A stretch of 64,000 nt of DNA from Bicyclus anynana (GCF_947172395.1 NC_069086.1:9890501-9954500); one strand, 5' to 3'; shown: positions 35,659 to 50,600, counted from the first letter of the stretch. Made by a program: numbers and translations. Notes: a model not told the origin generated them from the letters alone.

Positions 35659-38600
35659 GTAAGTGAACATATTTTTTCTCATTATTATCGACATTTTGAT
35701 GATTTTACGAAGCATTAGATATAAAATATTTATCGGGCGATAACCTCTTATTTTCGTTACATATTATTGATGGACGTTTCGCCTATAACTTCGTTCTGGT
35801 TCTTTCTGGAATTCAATCATTTCAGATAACTTGTAATCTTCCGGTAATTTTCACAGCGCGATCTCATGTACCTAAGTATATATCAGTGGCATGCATAAGG
35901 TTTTTAACTATTCGCTATAAGTAAAAATTGGGAAATTTATTATTCAACTATGTATTCTGTCCAACATAGCCTTTTATTGAACCCCAAGGGTAGGCAGTGC
36001 TTTTTGCATATATGAACTGCACGCCCCTGCATTGTATATATACATAGGACATAATTATTGCAATTCAATAGGCTTCGGTTAATTCAGGATTTTAAATAAT
36101 CTAAGGGTTCATTTACACGAGCTGCGTGCAACGTGTTGCTCGTGTAAATGAACCTTAAATTGGCACGGATCTGCTCAGATCAGGTAGGCTTCGCACTAAA
36201 CTATCTATACTCTATACTAATATTATAAAGAGGTAAAGTTTGTAAGTTTGTAAGTTTGTCACATTTTTTAAATGGGGTAATCTTCGGAACTACTGGTCCG
36301 ATTTTAAAAATTCTTTCATCAGTAGAATGCTACATTATCGGGGCGTGCTATAGGCTATATTTTATATAGGTATCATATATATTAACCGAGTTATCACAGT
36401 TTTTGTCATACAGGTCGGACCGAAAATCCTCTTAAACAGACTTATTCGCATGCGCTGCCTTAACTATTGTGTAAAATTTAAATTAATGTATGGAGGCTTT
36501 ATGTATCTTTAAAAGTTCTACAAAAAAGTCCGCGATACCATATATCTATCTTCTATATATTAGCAGATATAGTACCTTTTGTGTTTTAAAAATTATTAAT
36601 TTTATATACTTAGGTTTACGTCATAATTTATACTACTAAACTTTAATCCTTATTAAAATAAATCATTTAATAATCACAAGGATATTATGGAGATAAGATT
36701 TGCCCTTTACAGTATGTTAATTACTTAAATAGTTTCGGAGATAATACAAAATTTCTAAAAGACGCAGAATTTCCGCTATATGACGCCCCGCGCTTTCATT
36801 TACGTAGTTCCCGTTCCCGTGTGAATATGGGGATCAAACATAGCCTATGACACTCGCAAATAACGTAGCTTTCTATTGGTAAAACAATTTTCCAAATCGT
36901 TCCAGTAGATCCAGAGATTACCTCCTACAACCACACAAACTTTACCTCTTTATAATATTAGTATAGAAGTCTCTATTTCCCTTGGTAATCGCACCACTCT
37001 CGAAGGGCTGGGCCGATTTCGCTAAGGGTAGGAGTAAGATAGAGAATTTATAGAGTAGGGTAGGGTACGGGTAGGGAAGCGTAGAGGTAGTATAGGGGTA
37101 GGGTAGGGGTAGGGCCGGGTTAGGGTAGGGGTAGGGTAGGGGTACAGGTAGGGTAGAGGTAGGGTAGTGGTACGGGTAGGATAGGGAAGTGGTAGGGTAG
37201 GGGTAGGATAGGTGTGAGATAGGGGTACGGGTGGGATTGGTGTAGGAAAGGTATAGGGTACGGGGAGGGTAGGGGTAGAATAGAGGTAGGATGTAGGTAA
37301 GGTAGGGGTAGGGTAGGAGTAGGGTTGGGGTAGGGGTAGGGTAGAGGTAGGGGTTGGGTAGGGTAGGCGTAGGGTTGGGGTAGTGGTAGGGTAGGGTAGG
37401 GGTAGGGTAGGGTAGGAGTAGTAGTATAGTTGACATCGAATTTTACGCGGACGAAGTCGCGGGCGTCCTCTAGTTTAGAATATAATGGTGTTGAGATTCA
37501 GATACTCACTCACATCATAATCTACAGAATATCCCACAACTAATGGATCAATCTCAAGTAGAAGTCATCTAATCGAATACGCACTAAATTTTGGTACAAA
37601 TATTAGAAAATATTAGAGGTTATAAATTAATGTGGGAAAATGGACAGTGCTGTCGGAAAACTAAAATATAGTAGGACTATGGGCAGATTGGTTTTGAATT
37701 ACAGATTATGTGCTCGTAAATTAGAAAGGAATATTCGATTCTGGGAATAATGCATAATATGTAGTCGTTTAAATAATTGTATATATACATTATGCAAATG
37801 GTCCATTTCTGTTATGAACCTAATGATTAATTAAAACAGCATTATTAAATGGCAAAAATGATAGAGCTATTTGAACCCATCAGGATTTAATTAATCATAT
37901 CCCCTACACATTATTATATATTATTATTAATTTTTATCATCTATCGGACAGACCAATTTGAATATCACACTATTTTTATTTTTAACGTAGAATTACGCAG
38001 AAAAAGTAAATAATTTGAAATTATTAAATTATTTGCTTTACGTAAAAAAAAGACTTATTTATCACATTACTTCTCCTTTCCCACCCCAAACAACTAGTGG
38101 TTGACACTGCTTGCAACTAAACCCCTGATACCAAAGCCGATGACAGATCTATCTAGATCCTGACTATGACATAACGACCGACAACGCTTCCAAGCTTAAG
38201 CACAAACCCAAGCCACGCAGATATCGGGGACCTTGTCTTCGCCAGCGAAGACGAGGTCCCGACGTCATCCGGACCTGGGTTTTTAACTCATGATTTCAGA
38301 AGCGCCCGGACTGATACACTCAGGCCAAAACATCCTTCCTCCTCTAAGCTGAAGTGTGAGTCTCAGAGGAGACCGCCCTTAGAGAATCGTTCCGCCCATC
38401 TGTTCTGCTTCTGTCTTCTGGCCACATTAGGCTATGTTTCTGCGCTCGCTCAACATCATCATCATATCAGCCGATAGACGTCCACTGCAGGACATAGGCC
38501 TTTTGTATGGACTTCCAAACATCGCGATCCTGATCCTGATCAAGTGAATCCCTGCGACTCGCTTGATGTCGCCAGTCCACGAAGTGGAGGGTCGACCAAA

Positions 38601-41600
38601 ACTGCGTTTTCTTGTGCGGGGTCGCTATTCCCCAACGTTCATCGGCTCCTCGAACAAATGTGCCCCACCCGTTGCCTCTTCAGCTTCGTAACTCGTTGTG
38701 CTATGTCGGTGACTTAGTTTCTTCTTCGGATCTCCTCATATTTGATTTGATCACGCAGGGACACTTCAACCATAGCTTGTTCCATCGCCCGCTGTGTGAC
38801 TCTGAGCCTTCTTATAAGGCCCATAGTCATCGCCCAACATATTGTATATAAAATCGCTTGGTTATTAATATGTGGACCTACATATAACGAAAAAGACGTA
38901 CCGCCAAGTGATTTAGCGTTCCGGAACGATGTCATGTAGAAACCGAAAGGGGTGTGGATTTTCATACTCCTCCTAACAAGTTAGCCCTCTTCCATCTTAG
39001 ATTGCATCATCACTTACCATCAGGTGAGATTGTAGTCAAGGACTAACTTGTAGAGAATAAAAAAATAATATTATGTATACAGCTCAACGTTGAACGTGTA
39101 ATAAACTCTTAATATTAGTACCTAATAGTTTAACATGTGCTCAAGTCTGTTTGTTTATCAGTGCTATCTAGTTTACTCTACGGTTATAAACGTGATACTA
39201 ATGTTCTATATCGTATATACAAAGATTAGGTATCTGTTATACAGATCTAGATTTTCATAAACCATGTTACAACTAATGCAGGAAATCACTGGGAAAACAC
39301 AATTTTTTATCAATATGTTTTGCAGATGCTAATATCGATTATCAAGACATCTACTACGATAATTGTTCATCATCATGATTTTCTAATTTTAGGTATTGGT
39401 TAGATGAATATCAGCAAGCTACACAAAGAAATCGGAAGCCATCACTATGGAAGGCAATGCGAAGGGCTTTTTGGTTAGCATACATGCCTGGGGCTGTCCT
39501 ACTTTTAATAAATGCAGTGGCAAGGTACAATTATTTGTTGTATTTTATATATATTATGTGATATTTACTGCCTCGTTGGTCCGGCCTATGTGGCTTCGGA
39601 TCACGAGCTCAGTCCTGGGCCTGTAGCCATGTGCCAAGTTAATTCTCTTTCTACAAACTATAGCGCTTCGAAAACCAAATAAAATTTATAGGAATGACAG
39701 ATCAGCCCCTGTACCCCAGTGGCACGTCGATTCTCTTTCTACGATCGCAAATGCTTCGTAAACTAGGTAAATGTATGGGAATGAAATCTGTCAGTCCCAT
39801 ACATTTTTCTAGTTTTCGAAGCGTTAGTGATTGTAGAAAGAGAATCGACGTGCCTCTTGGTTACAGGGGCAGATCGATAACTTGATCACGTGACTTGTCA
39901 ATAACGAATATCATTCTCATACATTATTTAATTTTTGAAACGTTTGCGATCGTAGAAAGAGAATCGACGTGCCACATGGCTATAGACCCTGGTTCGAGAC
40001 CCTGGAAACTGAGCTTTTTTTTCTTCTAAGAAATTTTTAGAAGAAAATTCTCAGGTATCGATGTTTTTCCTTCACCGTTTGATACACGTGATATTTAATT
40101 TCTTACGATACACACAACTAAATAATTGAAGGTACTTGCCCGCATCGGATTCGAACCTACGCCCTCTGAATCGAAGGCAGAGGCTTACCACTCCACTGGG
40201 CTACATGACTACCCCATCATACTCGCAGTTAATGTTACAATTCATATAACATCACATAAATTACATTTTGTAACTTAAATTAAGATTTGAATATTACATT
40301 AATTTAATTTAAAGGTATATTCGTATAATGGTAGTTTGACCTAAATTTTGAAAGTAACAAAAATAGTAAATCTTTAAAGCTTTTTTAACTGCCACGTTTT
40401 AAAAGTACTTATTTAGTAAATAGACATTTTCAACTCTACAGGGATTGCACAATCCAATTTATATTTTTCATATTTGGTGGATGCTTTTACGGTATATTGA
40501 AATTTAATAGTTAATTCAATAAGCCTTAATAATGTTTGTACTATTTGTGGTAGACAAATGTTTTTATCAAGATCTGTATTTAACAATTTCCAAATAAAGA
40601 ATTATGAATTATTTTATTAACTATATACGTTTTTGTGTCAGTTTTTTTATAAAAATCCACATAACAACGTGCTTATACGTGCTTACGTCGATTTTAGGAT
40701 ATAAGGATATTTAAGGCCGGTTTCACTACAGCCTTCTGATAATTGTCGGATAGTCTAACCATTAATTTTGTAAGTCACAAAGTAAGAAAGGCAAAACATG
40801 TGAATAAAAAGAAGGTGGTGAAACCGGCCTTTGAACTTGCAGGATATTTTTTTAATTTTTGATAATAATGCAGCTGTGTATTTTAGGACTATACAGCCTT
40901 TACTGTTTACCGAGCTGCTGACATATTGGTCAGCCAATCCTGCCCAAACGATAACTCAAAGAGACGCCGGGTTATATGCATTGGGCATGTTAGTACTTAT
41001 CCTCATTGCCGCCTTTACTCAGCACCATAACAATTTGTTTGTGAGCCGGTTCAGTTTGAAAATGAAGATCGCTTGCTCTTCTCTCATATATAGAAAGGTT
41101 TGTGCATTATCATATAAAATAAAAATTGAAGTGTCTGTCTGTGATTACAAGATAACTGTGTTTTCTCAAGTGCATGTTATTTAGTACACGATACCAAAAC
41201 TTTTTTATAATGTTTGTCTGTCGTTTGAATGGCTGAAGATTTCTGAAAACTAAATTTCAGGTGGACCAAGTCGCAGGCATCCACTAGTATATAGTATATC
41301 TATCTATGCATGTTATAAAAACAGTTCACCGTTGCGTATGTTCGTCTGTCTTTCATACGCGTCGTTGTATGTCGTGGTTTAGCGATTTAGCGATGAAAGT
41401 GTAACAAACAAAGTAACTGTTTCGCTTAAATCTACTAACATTATAAAGGGTTAAAGTTTGTGGTATTGTAAGGTGTAATCTCTGGATCACACCTTAATCG
41501 ATTTTGAAAATTCTTTTACTAATAGAAAGTCACGTTAATTGTGATTGTTATAGGCTACATTTAAGCCTCTCATAAAAAGTAGAACAACGCGGATGAAGTC

Positions 41601-44600
41601 GCGGGCTTATAATATAAGTTTGAATGTCTTTTAGGTGCTGCGTATGAGCCAGCTGTCGATCGGTGAAGTTGCAGCAGGAAAATTGGTGAATTTATTGTCA
41701 AACGATGTGGCCCGCTTTGACATGGCATTTATGTTTCTCCATTACTTGTGGCTGGTGCCCTTGCAGCTGATTTTCGTATTGTACTTCCTGTATGACGCTG
41801 CGGGGTATGCCCCATTCGTCGGACTCTTCTCGGTTATATTTCTAATACTTCCTATACAAGGTAGGATCAACAATGCCTTTTTATGCGATTTTATCAATTT
41901 CTATATCTTTTATAATAAATCTGTAACAGGCTAAATTCTGTACATTGAAGATATTTTGAAAAATTTTGTTGGAGGGTATTCGATACAGAAGCCAATATTT
42001 TATTTTTCTATTTTTTATTTGTCTGTCTGTGTTTTTGTTGACCGAGCATCACACTGAAACTACTGAATGAATTCAAAGAACGATTTGAGACCATAATACA
42101 AAAAATGTTCTAAGATATCTTTTGTTCCGAAAATAAATCAAAAGGGTGTGAAACAAGGGTTGAAATTTTTGGGTTTGAAGTATTTGTATGGGAAGTCTTT
42201 AATTATTCTTGTTGCATTAGTAAAAATTAACATGTGTAGTACCAGAAAAATACTGAAAGCGTCCGCTAGTATAAGATAGTTATCTTCTAACTGTTTTTAA
42301 ATAGCTCACTGCAGGGTCAAGCATTTATCTAAATCAATACAACAATATAAATACAATTGAAGTAATTGTAAACCAACTGTCTTATACTTATCAAGTGCTT
42401 GTACGTAGTTATTACACGGCACTAAAACACAATCAAGGTGTTTTAAAATTTTTGTCTGTCTGAGTAACAGAAGATTAACTAACAGAAAGACAGACAAAAA
42501 TTTTAAAAAAGCTTGATTATGTTTAAGTATTGTAAAGGCATCCACATTGGGCCAGCGTGGTGGACTATTTGGCTAAACCCCTCTCATCCTGAGAGGAGAC
42601 TCGAGCTCAGCAGTGAGCCGAATATGGGTTGATAATGATTGCAAAGGCACTTGAAAGATACAGTTATTTTGAAGTTACAAGCAGACACTTCAAATTATTT
42701 ATATTTACTGATTAAAGTGCATTTAAATAAGGTGTAGGTAAAAGAAAATTTCCAAGAAAAATAAAAAGGTGAATTCTGCGGGCAGCTGAAAGTTGTAGGG
42801 CGCATAGGAATAGAGTAATTAGCATAAAACCAATTTCCGTGCCCTTTGACCTTCAATAACTTGAGACGCGGGCGCGGCACTCTATGTAAATTCTATGCCA
42901 AGCTCACCAAAATAGACCGATGCAAACATACCATATAAGTATATGACTAAACTAATAAGTAATAATGAGATCAAGTTCAAGATTCGTTTACAAGTATATA
43001 CAAGGTTTAGTTAGGTAGTATTTTTAAAAGCTCTCAAGTTTAATTATTTATTACTTTAATTTACAATTTTGGCCTCTGCCTTGTTGATTTTGTGGTTAAC
43101 CTAAACGGAGTATGAGGTCCTGGGTCGAGTTAAGATGTAGGTATAGCCTTCGGTGCCGGTCATTGAAATATGACAGAGTCAAATGATAGCACGCGCATTA
43201 AAACAGCTTGTTGGATTATATCCTCTCTTATCGATAGAGGAAGTAGTGAGGCATTCAATTAGGCAGATATGCTTAAAGGGCCCTACTCACACATCTGCCG
43301 TAGGGGCAATCTAGGGTGCACGGCGGTTGTGGCGATATCGGGAGTATCTCTACACACTTGCCTGCCGTGCAGTGTTCCAGAATAAGCCGAGCTGAGCACA
43401 TGTATTGAGAATGGCACCCATATTATCGACCACTCAAAAGATTGGAGTAGCCTTGGCGCTTTCTGTGGTGCTACCTCAAAAAAAAGGAAAAGGAGATACT
43501 GAGTGAAGAAATGGCTACAGAAAAGAAGTCAGTTATGCCACATGAATATTATAAAAGTACACATTTTGATTCTACGCTGTTTGTACGTGCACTCCGTGTG
43601 ACAGCTGCTGACAAACTGACTAAGAAATTGCCCCAATCGCGCTACACACGCACCGACGGCAGGGACGACTTAGGGATCAAGGATAGTCTCGCGCCCCTGC
43701 CGCCCTGCCGCAGGGCCATCCTCCCAAATTGCCCCGGCATGCCTACACACATCACAATTAAGGATGCAATTAAGGGTCATCCCCACTCCTACACCCTAGA
43801 TTGCCCCTGCGGCAGATGTGTGAGTATGGCCTTTTAGACTCCAATGCCCGCGAAGTTGTTCGATTTACATTTTAAACTTCGTTTCTATTAGAACAACCTC
43901 ACCTGCCCCCCTACCCTAGTGGCACGTCGATTCTCTTTCTGCGATCACTAACGCTTCGAAAACTAGAAAAATGTATGGGAATGATATTTGCTATCGACAG
44001 GTCACGTGATCAAGATCATTCCTGTACATTTTTCTAGTTTTCGAAGCGTTAACGTTAGTTATCGTAGAAAGAGAATCGACGTGCCACTTGGGTAGGGGGG
44101 CTAGCCTGGCTCAACTTCTGACCGTTGTCAGACTTTGCGCCCAAAATAAAGGACTTTAAGCATTCCGAAGTTCGAACACGACACGTCTCACTACACTATT
44201 CGGCTAGTGTTGTTACTGTCAAGTCAAGAGGCCTATGTCCAGTGGACGTCCATCGGCTGTTAATGATGAAACGTGATGCCTAGTGCACGGTTTCCGAGAG
44301 ACTGGGGTTCACTGCGAGGTTGAACAAATGTGTAGATATTCTCTTTGAACTCCAGTTTGCTTCCTCGAGGGCTTTATTTTGATGAAGCTCTCGAGGAAGC
44401 ATGATGAAGTTTACACTTTGGCGTAAACTTCATCATGCTTCCTCGTTTTAGCGAGTAGTGTATCGGAGCCTTTATGATAACAATGGTAAATTTCTTTGTA
44501 GCTGTTCTGACTAAACTCACTGCTGTAATCAGACGGGTCGTTGCGCAAAGAACCGATAAGCGTATAAAGTTGATGTCCGAGATTATAAATGGAATACAGG

Positions 44601-47600
44601 CAAGTATAAATCTCATTATTAAAAAAGTAGAAATAAATTTGATATAAAGTATATTTTAAACATATTGTAAAGCATATATATCTAAAGCACATTCGTAAAA
44701 ATTGCCAGATATTCGTAACAGATGACCAATTCAACTGAGTTTTTTGAGTTAAAGATTTGGGTGGTGATAATGCTAATAGGTGAAATTTTCTTATTGCTTT
44801 ATCATCAATACTATTATATTTTGTAATAAATAAAAGTAGGTCGTGGTGATTAAGGTATTGCTTGCATGCGTAGCGATACTCCCTACAGTGTTTTGCCCAC
44901 CCTATTAAAATGACCATAGCCTTGAATTAATCATGGTGGTATTCATTCCTCGGACGAGCTATTTTATCCCAAAGATATTCTATTAAAGGCACTTTTTTAT
45001 ATATAGTATTTTCGGAAAATACTGTATTAGGAGTGGGTACGATAGTAGTCCAACGGGGCGGAGATCGAACCACCACCCCTAGGTGATGTGTCCGGTCGCT
45101 TTGCTGTTGTGCTTAACCGGTGTTTAAATTTGTAGGTGATTAAAATGTACGCTTGGGAGAAGTCATTTGAGGATGTTGTTAAAGTTGTCAGAGCCTTTGA
45201 ACTGGAGGCGCTAAAGAAGTCTACCTTCGTGCGCAGCGTGTTTTTGGGCTTCATGATGTACGCGGAGAGAAGCACTTTGTTCATTACGTGTTTGACGATT
45301 GTTCTCACGGGAAACTTGCTGAGAGCGGATATGGTGAGTTTTTTGTGTTGTTTATAGAAGCCCCAACCAATGTCTCAATCCTCTAAGAACTGGGCATCAA
45401 GCATCGTTTTTCTTCCATGGTCCAAAGTCGCATTTTCGCTTTCTTCCGCCACATGACACTGTGAGACGACACTTGTGGTGCAAGGAAAGGTTGAAGGCAC
45501 AAGGCTGCGTGGCAGGTCACCAATGTGCTAGACTTACCCAGTCAAAACCGCATTCAATGGTTTCCTCCACGAATGTACTAGAAGAGCTACGTATTAGTGG
45601 AATGGCGACGGATCACAAAGCTCGCTACCAACCCTGAGTGACGACCATGACCACTCTGTCAATAGTACTCGTATAGCAACGAAGAAGAATAGTTAATCAT
45701 CTACCTTATTTCCTGTTCCAGATTTTTCCAGTTAAAGTATTTCTCGGTATAGTCCAGATGAATTTGACGTTTATTTTACCACTAGCTATTGCCAGTTTGT
45801 CAGAATTGAATGTATCTTTGACACGTATACAGAACGTTCTAGTTATGGGTGAGTAATGCTTGACTTTGTAACGATATGTCATATTAATGACGAGGACTGA
45901 TGGCTCCACGTGCTTTACTAGTCACTTTAACACCACCAACTTCCCGACTTCAGCCTACCACTGAGGTTTTCTTGGAATTAAGAAACGCTCAATGTTTTGT
46001 GGCCTAACCCAGATTTCGAACATCATGGCTCGAAGCTTACGCTAGCTAGTGGCCAAATGAGGCTAGTCTAAAATGTGGGTCCAAGTTTAAAATCCCTCCT
46101 TTTATAAGAAAAGAGGCTTTGTTATGGACCATATAAATACACAGATAACGATAAATATATGATCATTATTTATATCTACTAATAAAGAGTTTGTGAGGTC
46201 GCAGGAGGTAATTTCTGGATCTACTGAACCAATTTTAAAAATTCTTTTACCAATAGAAAGCCACGCTATTAATAGGCTATGTTTTATACCCTTATTCCCA
46301 AGAGAACGGGAACTACCCGGGAGAAACCGCGGGGCATCTGCTAGTTAATTATAAGCTTGCGTATAATGTGTTTCCTTATGTTTTGTTCTCCCTCAATAAA
46401 CAAAAAATGCACGGCTGATTGCCCCTGAATGTTGTAAAGATTTTGTAGCGCCCCGCAGGTGCCTATTGCTTTAAATTTTAAAATCTCATTCCAAAATTTC
46501 CATCGAAGAACCTACCAGTGTTTGTTTTTGTTTGTTACACAACGATTCTCTCGTTTCAAATATGACCTCGTTATTTGTGCTGAATTTATGGTATAGACGA
46601 TCATAAGCAACCTTACACTTTTCTTATTTAAGATTTTGTTTAATTAGATTTTTTCAAATTATTCTTATTTTTAGATGAACGAGAAGATTTATCAATGTCA
46701 GAGACTAATGGACACATAATTGCTACAACTTTCAATGGAAAGCCCTCATCAATTGGAACAGATTCAATAGTTGCGAATAAATATTTATCTCCCTTGGTTC
46801 CAAGGCCGTCAATAGGTAAAACGAAACATATCTTAGTTCAAATGTCACAGGTTGTTAAATCCACCAATTCAATCATTCATCCGTAGAATTCTCTTCTCTG
46901 TTCGTGTTCTTGTCTTGCAGTTTCAGTGAGGCGAAGGCCTTTGAGCAGGTATTTCTTTAGCAAAATTAATGTAAGAAATGGAGGAGAAATAACAAAAAAA
47001 ATAGTAGTGATAGATAGTAAGTAGTTAGTAGTTAGTAGTAGAGACGTGATAGCCTAGTGGATATATAACCTTTGCCCTCGATTCGGAATGCGTAGGTTCA
47101 AATCCGGTCCGGGGCTTGCGTCTCCAACTTTTCAGTTATGTACATTTTAAGAAATTAAATATCATGTGTCTCATACGGTGAAGGAAAAACATCGTGAGGA
47201 AATCTACATACCTGAGATTTTTCTTAATTCTCTACGTGCGTGAAATCTGCCATTCCGCCATTTCCATCCGCATTTGGCCAGCGTAGTGGACTAAGGCTAA
47301 CCCCTCTCATTCTGAGAGAAGACTCATGCTCAACAGTGAGCCGTATATGGATTGTTAATGAAGATGATGAGATAGTTAGTGATCTATTTCTTTTAATAGA
47401 TTCGCGAGCTACGAGTGAGTATGTTGTCGAGTGTTCGAATGCTAACGCTTCATGGACGAAATCAGATCAGATGACTCTTAAAAATATTACAATGAACATA
47501 CGCAGAGGAAAATTGTGCGCTATCGTTGGGTCTGTTGGCTCGGGAAAAGTAAGTATATAAACAAATCCTTTCAGTTCTCAAATACATTGTGTTTTAACTA

Positions 47601-50600
47601 AATAATACTCAACCGCTCATCTACTAACCAGTTAAATAAAACCTATTTTGTGTATAACTCTTTAAATACGTTATACTTTACGAAAGTCATATTCCATGGA
47701 AAAGAACTTTTTCTAGATGAGGTGATAAGTCGTCTTCCCTATCTCTAATAAAGCGTATAAAATAAACTCATATTCATGCATATACCTATTATAATAGGAT
47801 CCTATCAATTTTATTGCTAAGACACACACGTGTACTATGTAGAAGTAAAGTTTTAATATTACAAAAATTAAATTTAAATTTAAATGAATAATTTTGTGCC
47901 TCTATCCTTTATTGCTTTCTTATTTAAGTAGGTATACCATTGTTAGGTAGTGAAACAATATTATCTAAAAGTTTAGAACAATTTCAGTCATCCCTACTAC
48001 AAGTTCTTCTACGCGAGCTGCCATTAAGCAGCGGCAACTTGAAAGTAGAAGGGAGTTTATCATACGCTTGTCAAGAGTCGTGGCTGTTCCCGGCGACTGT
48101 CCGGGAAAACATTCTCTTCGGACTGCCCTATGAAGTAGCGAGATACAGAGAGGTAATTAAAACTATTCTGTTGAAGTATACCTAATTACGTAATTATATT
48201 TAGTATTTACAATTAATATTTAAAATTTCTAGTAGGTATATATAGGTCACGATCAGTAAGTTTAACTGTGCGCACACATTTCGGGTGTAAACGACGGACT
48301 ATCGAGTAACCATATAGCAACACGTTGACGTGGTTACAATCGCGTACGAAATGAAATGTACAACGTTACTAAAACTTTTTTTTTAGACTGTACCCACGCA
48401 GACAAACTGTAATTTTGGTTAACTTACTTATCGAGGTTAATATAGATAGTAAAGACTTTTATACATAGGTATGTATCGAAGGACTTATAATAAAACTACC
48501 CACTATAAATTTTTAATTAATGCACTTTGCATAAATGTAAAAAAGAATGATGAAAAAAGTCAATAGTAGGTCTATGAAAAGTGTGCGTTTATAGTGGGCG
48601 CAAGATAAGTCTACGCGCGTCTGGCGGCGCAATTATGTTGCCAGAGTTGATCTCTTTTACCCGCCAAGAGATAGATGAGATAGACGACAAGATGGCGGGC
48701 GGCACTTTTGATTAGTTCCGATTTTGTCCACACGCAAACTTATCTTGCGCGCACTGTAGGTAGGTTTCCGCTGCCCAATCTCAAGGCGCCGGGAACGCTT
48801 TTCTCTACACCGTGGGGAAAAAGCAATCTGACATACATATTTTGCGTCCGTGTGTTTTTTGCTAATTGTGTGTATGTGTGTTTTAGGTGTGTCACGTGTG
48901 TTGTCTAGCGACAGATTTCAAGCAATTTCCATATGGCGACCTGTCGTTAGTAGGAGACCGCGGCGTTACTTTGTCCGGTGGACAAAGAGCCAGAATTAAC
49001 TTGGCTCGGGCCATCTACAGACAGGTACACGACTATATATTGTGCTTCTTTTATTTCATTGTAGACTAACGGACGTCTTCAACTTCGTCCTCGATCAATT
49101 CAGTTTTTCACAAATCCAAGACCATAGATTTTTCCGGAATGAAAAATTTGTTCTGTATTATCCTGCATAACATTGAAATCCTTCAACAAAAGTCCTCTTA
49201 AGATCGGTCAAGTTTAGCCAAGATAAGTCTGAACAAACAGATATTTTTTTTAATGACTTGATTGTGTTTTAGTATCGTGTAAACAGCACTTAAAAAAACA
49301 GTTTTTGAAATCACAGATAGACACTTCTTATTGTTTATAAATGTATTGATGTGTTTAAACCGCATTACAGACGTTCAGTTTTGACTGAACAGTGTTCTGA
49401 ACTGAAAATCATCCTTGTGTAGTGACCGTGAAATTTTGATTAGATAAAACTGTACAGTTAAAAGCAGTAGCGCGGATAAGGGAAGTCTATAGAAGAGGTA
49501 CAACACAAGCTCTCTGTTTACCTCAACTACCCTAAAATGTCGACCAGCTCTCGGACTAGTTAGCATATTGGTATGAAGTTCATGAAAGTCAATATGAGCG
49601 ATGTCAGGCTGCGGTCCCGGTCCGGCCCGTGTACGACAGGTGCACGAACGAACTTTGCCGAAATTAAATGTCATGCTCTCAGCTTGACAACAAGTTTGTG
49701 ATCCATTTTTATAATACTAGGAAATTTCAACTGTTCCAATAGAGTTAGAAACCAATAAAATAAAATATCCAATAATTTAATCTATACCTACTTCTATTCT
49801 AATATTATAAAGATGTAAGTTTATGGTGGGGGGTAATCTCTGGATATACTGATTTGTTGAGGATATGGTCCATACCGTATGGACAATTGAAACCTGCCAA
49901 AAGTAAAGCCTAAAGTCACTTTACTTGGATGGGAACATGGAGCAGACAAACTTACAACTTTTATAAAATGTCGAAGGTTTGATCTATTTTTTATTCTTTG
50001 CAAGTTAGCCCTTGACCACAACCTCACCTGAAGGTAAGTGATCAATGCAATCTAAGATGGATGTGGGCTAACTTGTTAGGAGGAGCATGAAAATCCACAC
50101 CGTTGTCAGTTTCTACACAACATCGGACCAGAACGGTAAACCGCTTGGCAGTACATCTTTGTCAGTAGGATGGTGCAACGGTCGAAGCCTTCCACCAGCC
50201 AGACCTGGACCAATTAAAAAAACCTCAATCGGCCCAGCTGATCGAACCCAGGACGTTCGTCTTGTAAATCCACCGCGCGTACCACTGAACTACGGAGGCC
50301 GTCAAATACTAAAAAATATTATAACCTTTTTCATATTTTAGGCTGACATATATTTATTAGATGACCCATTGTCAGCTGTGGATGCGAACGTCGGTCGGAA
50401 GTTGTTCAAACGATGTATACAGACGTATTTAAGCGGACGAACGCGAATACTTGTAACGCATCAAGTACATTTCCTCAAGGCAGCCGATTTTATTATTGTT
50501 TTGAAAGATGTGAGTATTAAAATTAATCCAAAATTTTGTGATTTATATACATAAAATGCAATAAAATCTTGTATCTTTTATTGAAATTATGGTATAGGTG

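Noticed and set aside
36942..37436. 164-residue minus-strand frame rich in Tyr, Pro and Leu
   Set aside because: It is the complement of the G-rich minisatellite, and stops are missing because of base composition.
43511..43837. 108-residue plus-strand frame
   Set aside because: It runs through the interior and right terminal repeat of the 43275-43836 element and resembles no transposase.
44374..44917. Minus-strand frames of 80 and 168 residues
   Set aside because: They overlap ABCC exon 5 and its hairpin in reverse, with no family resemblance.
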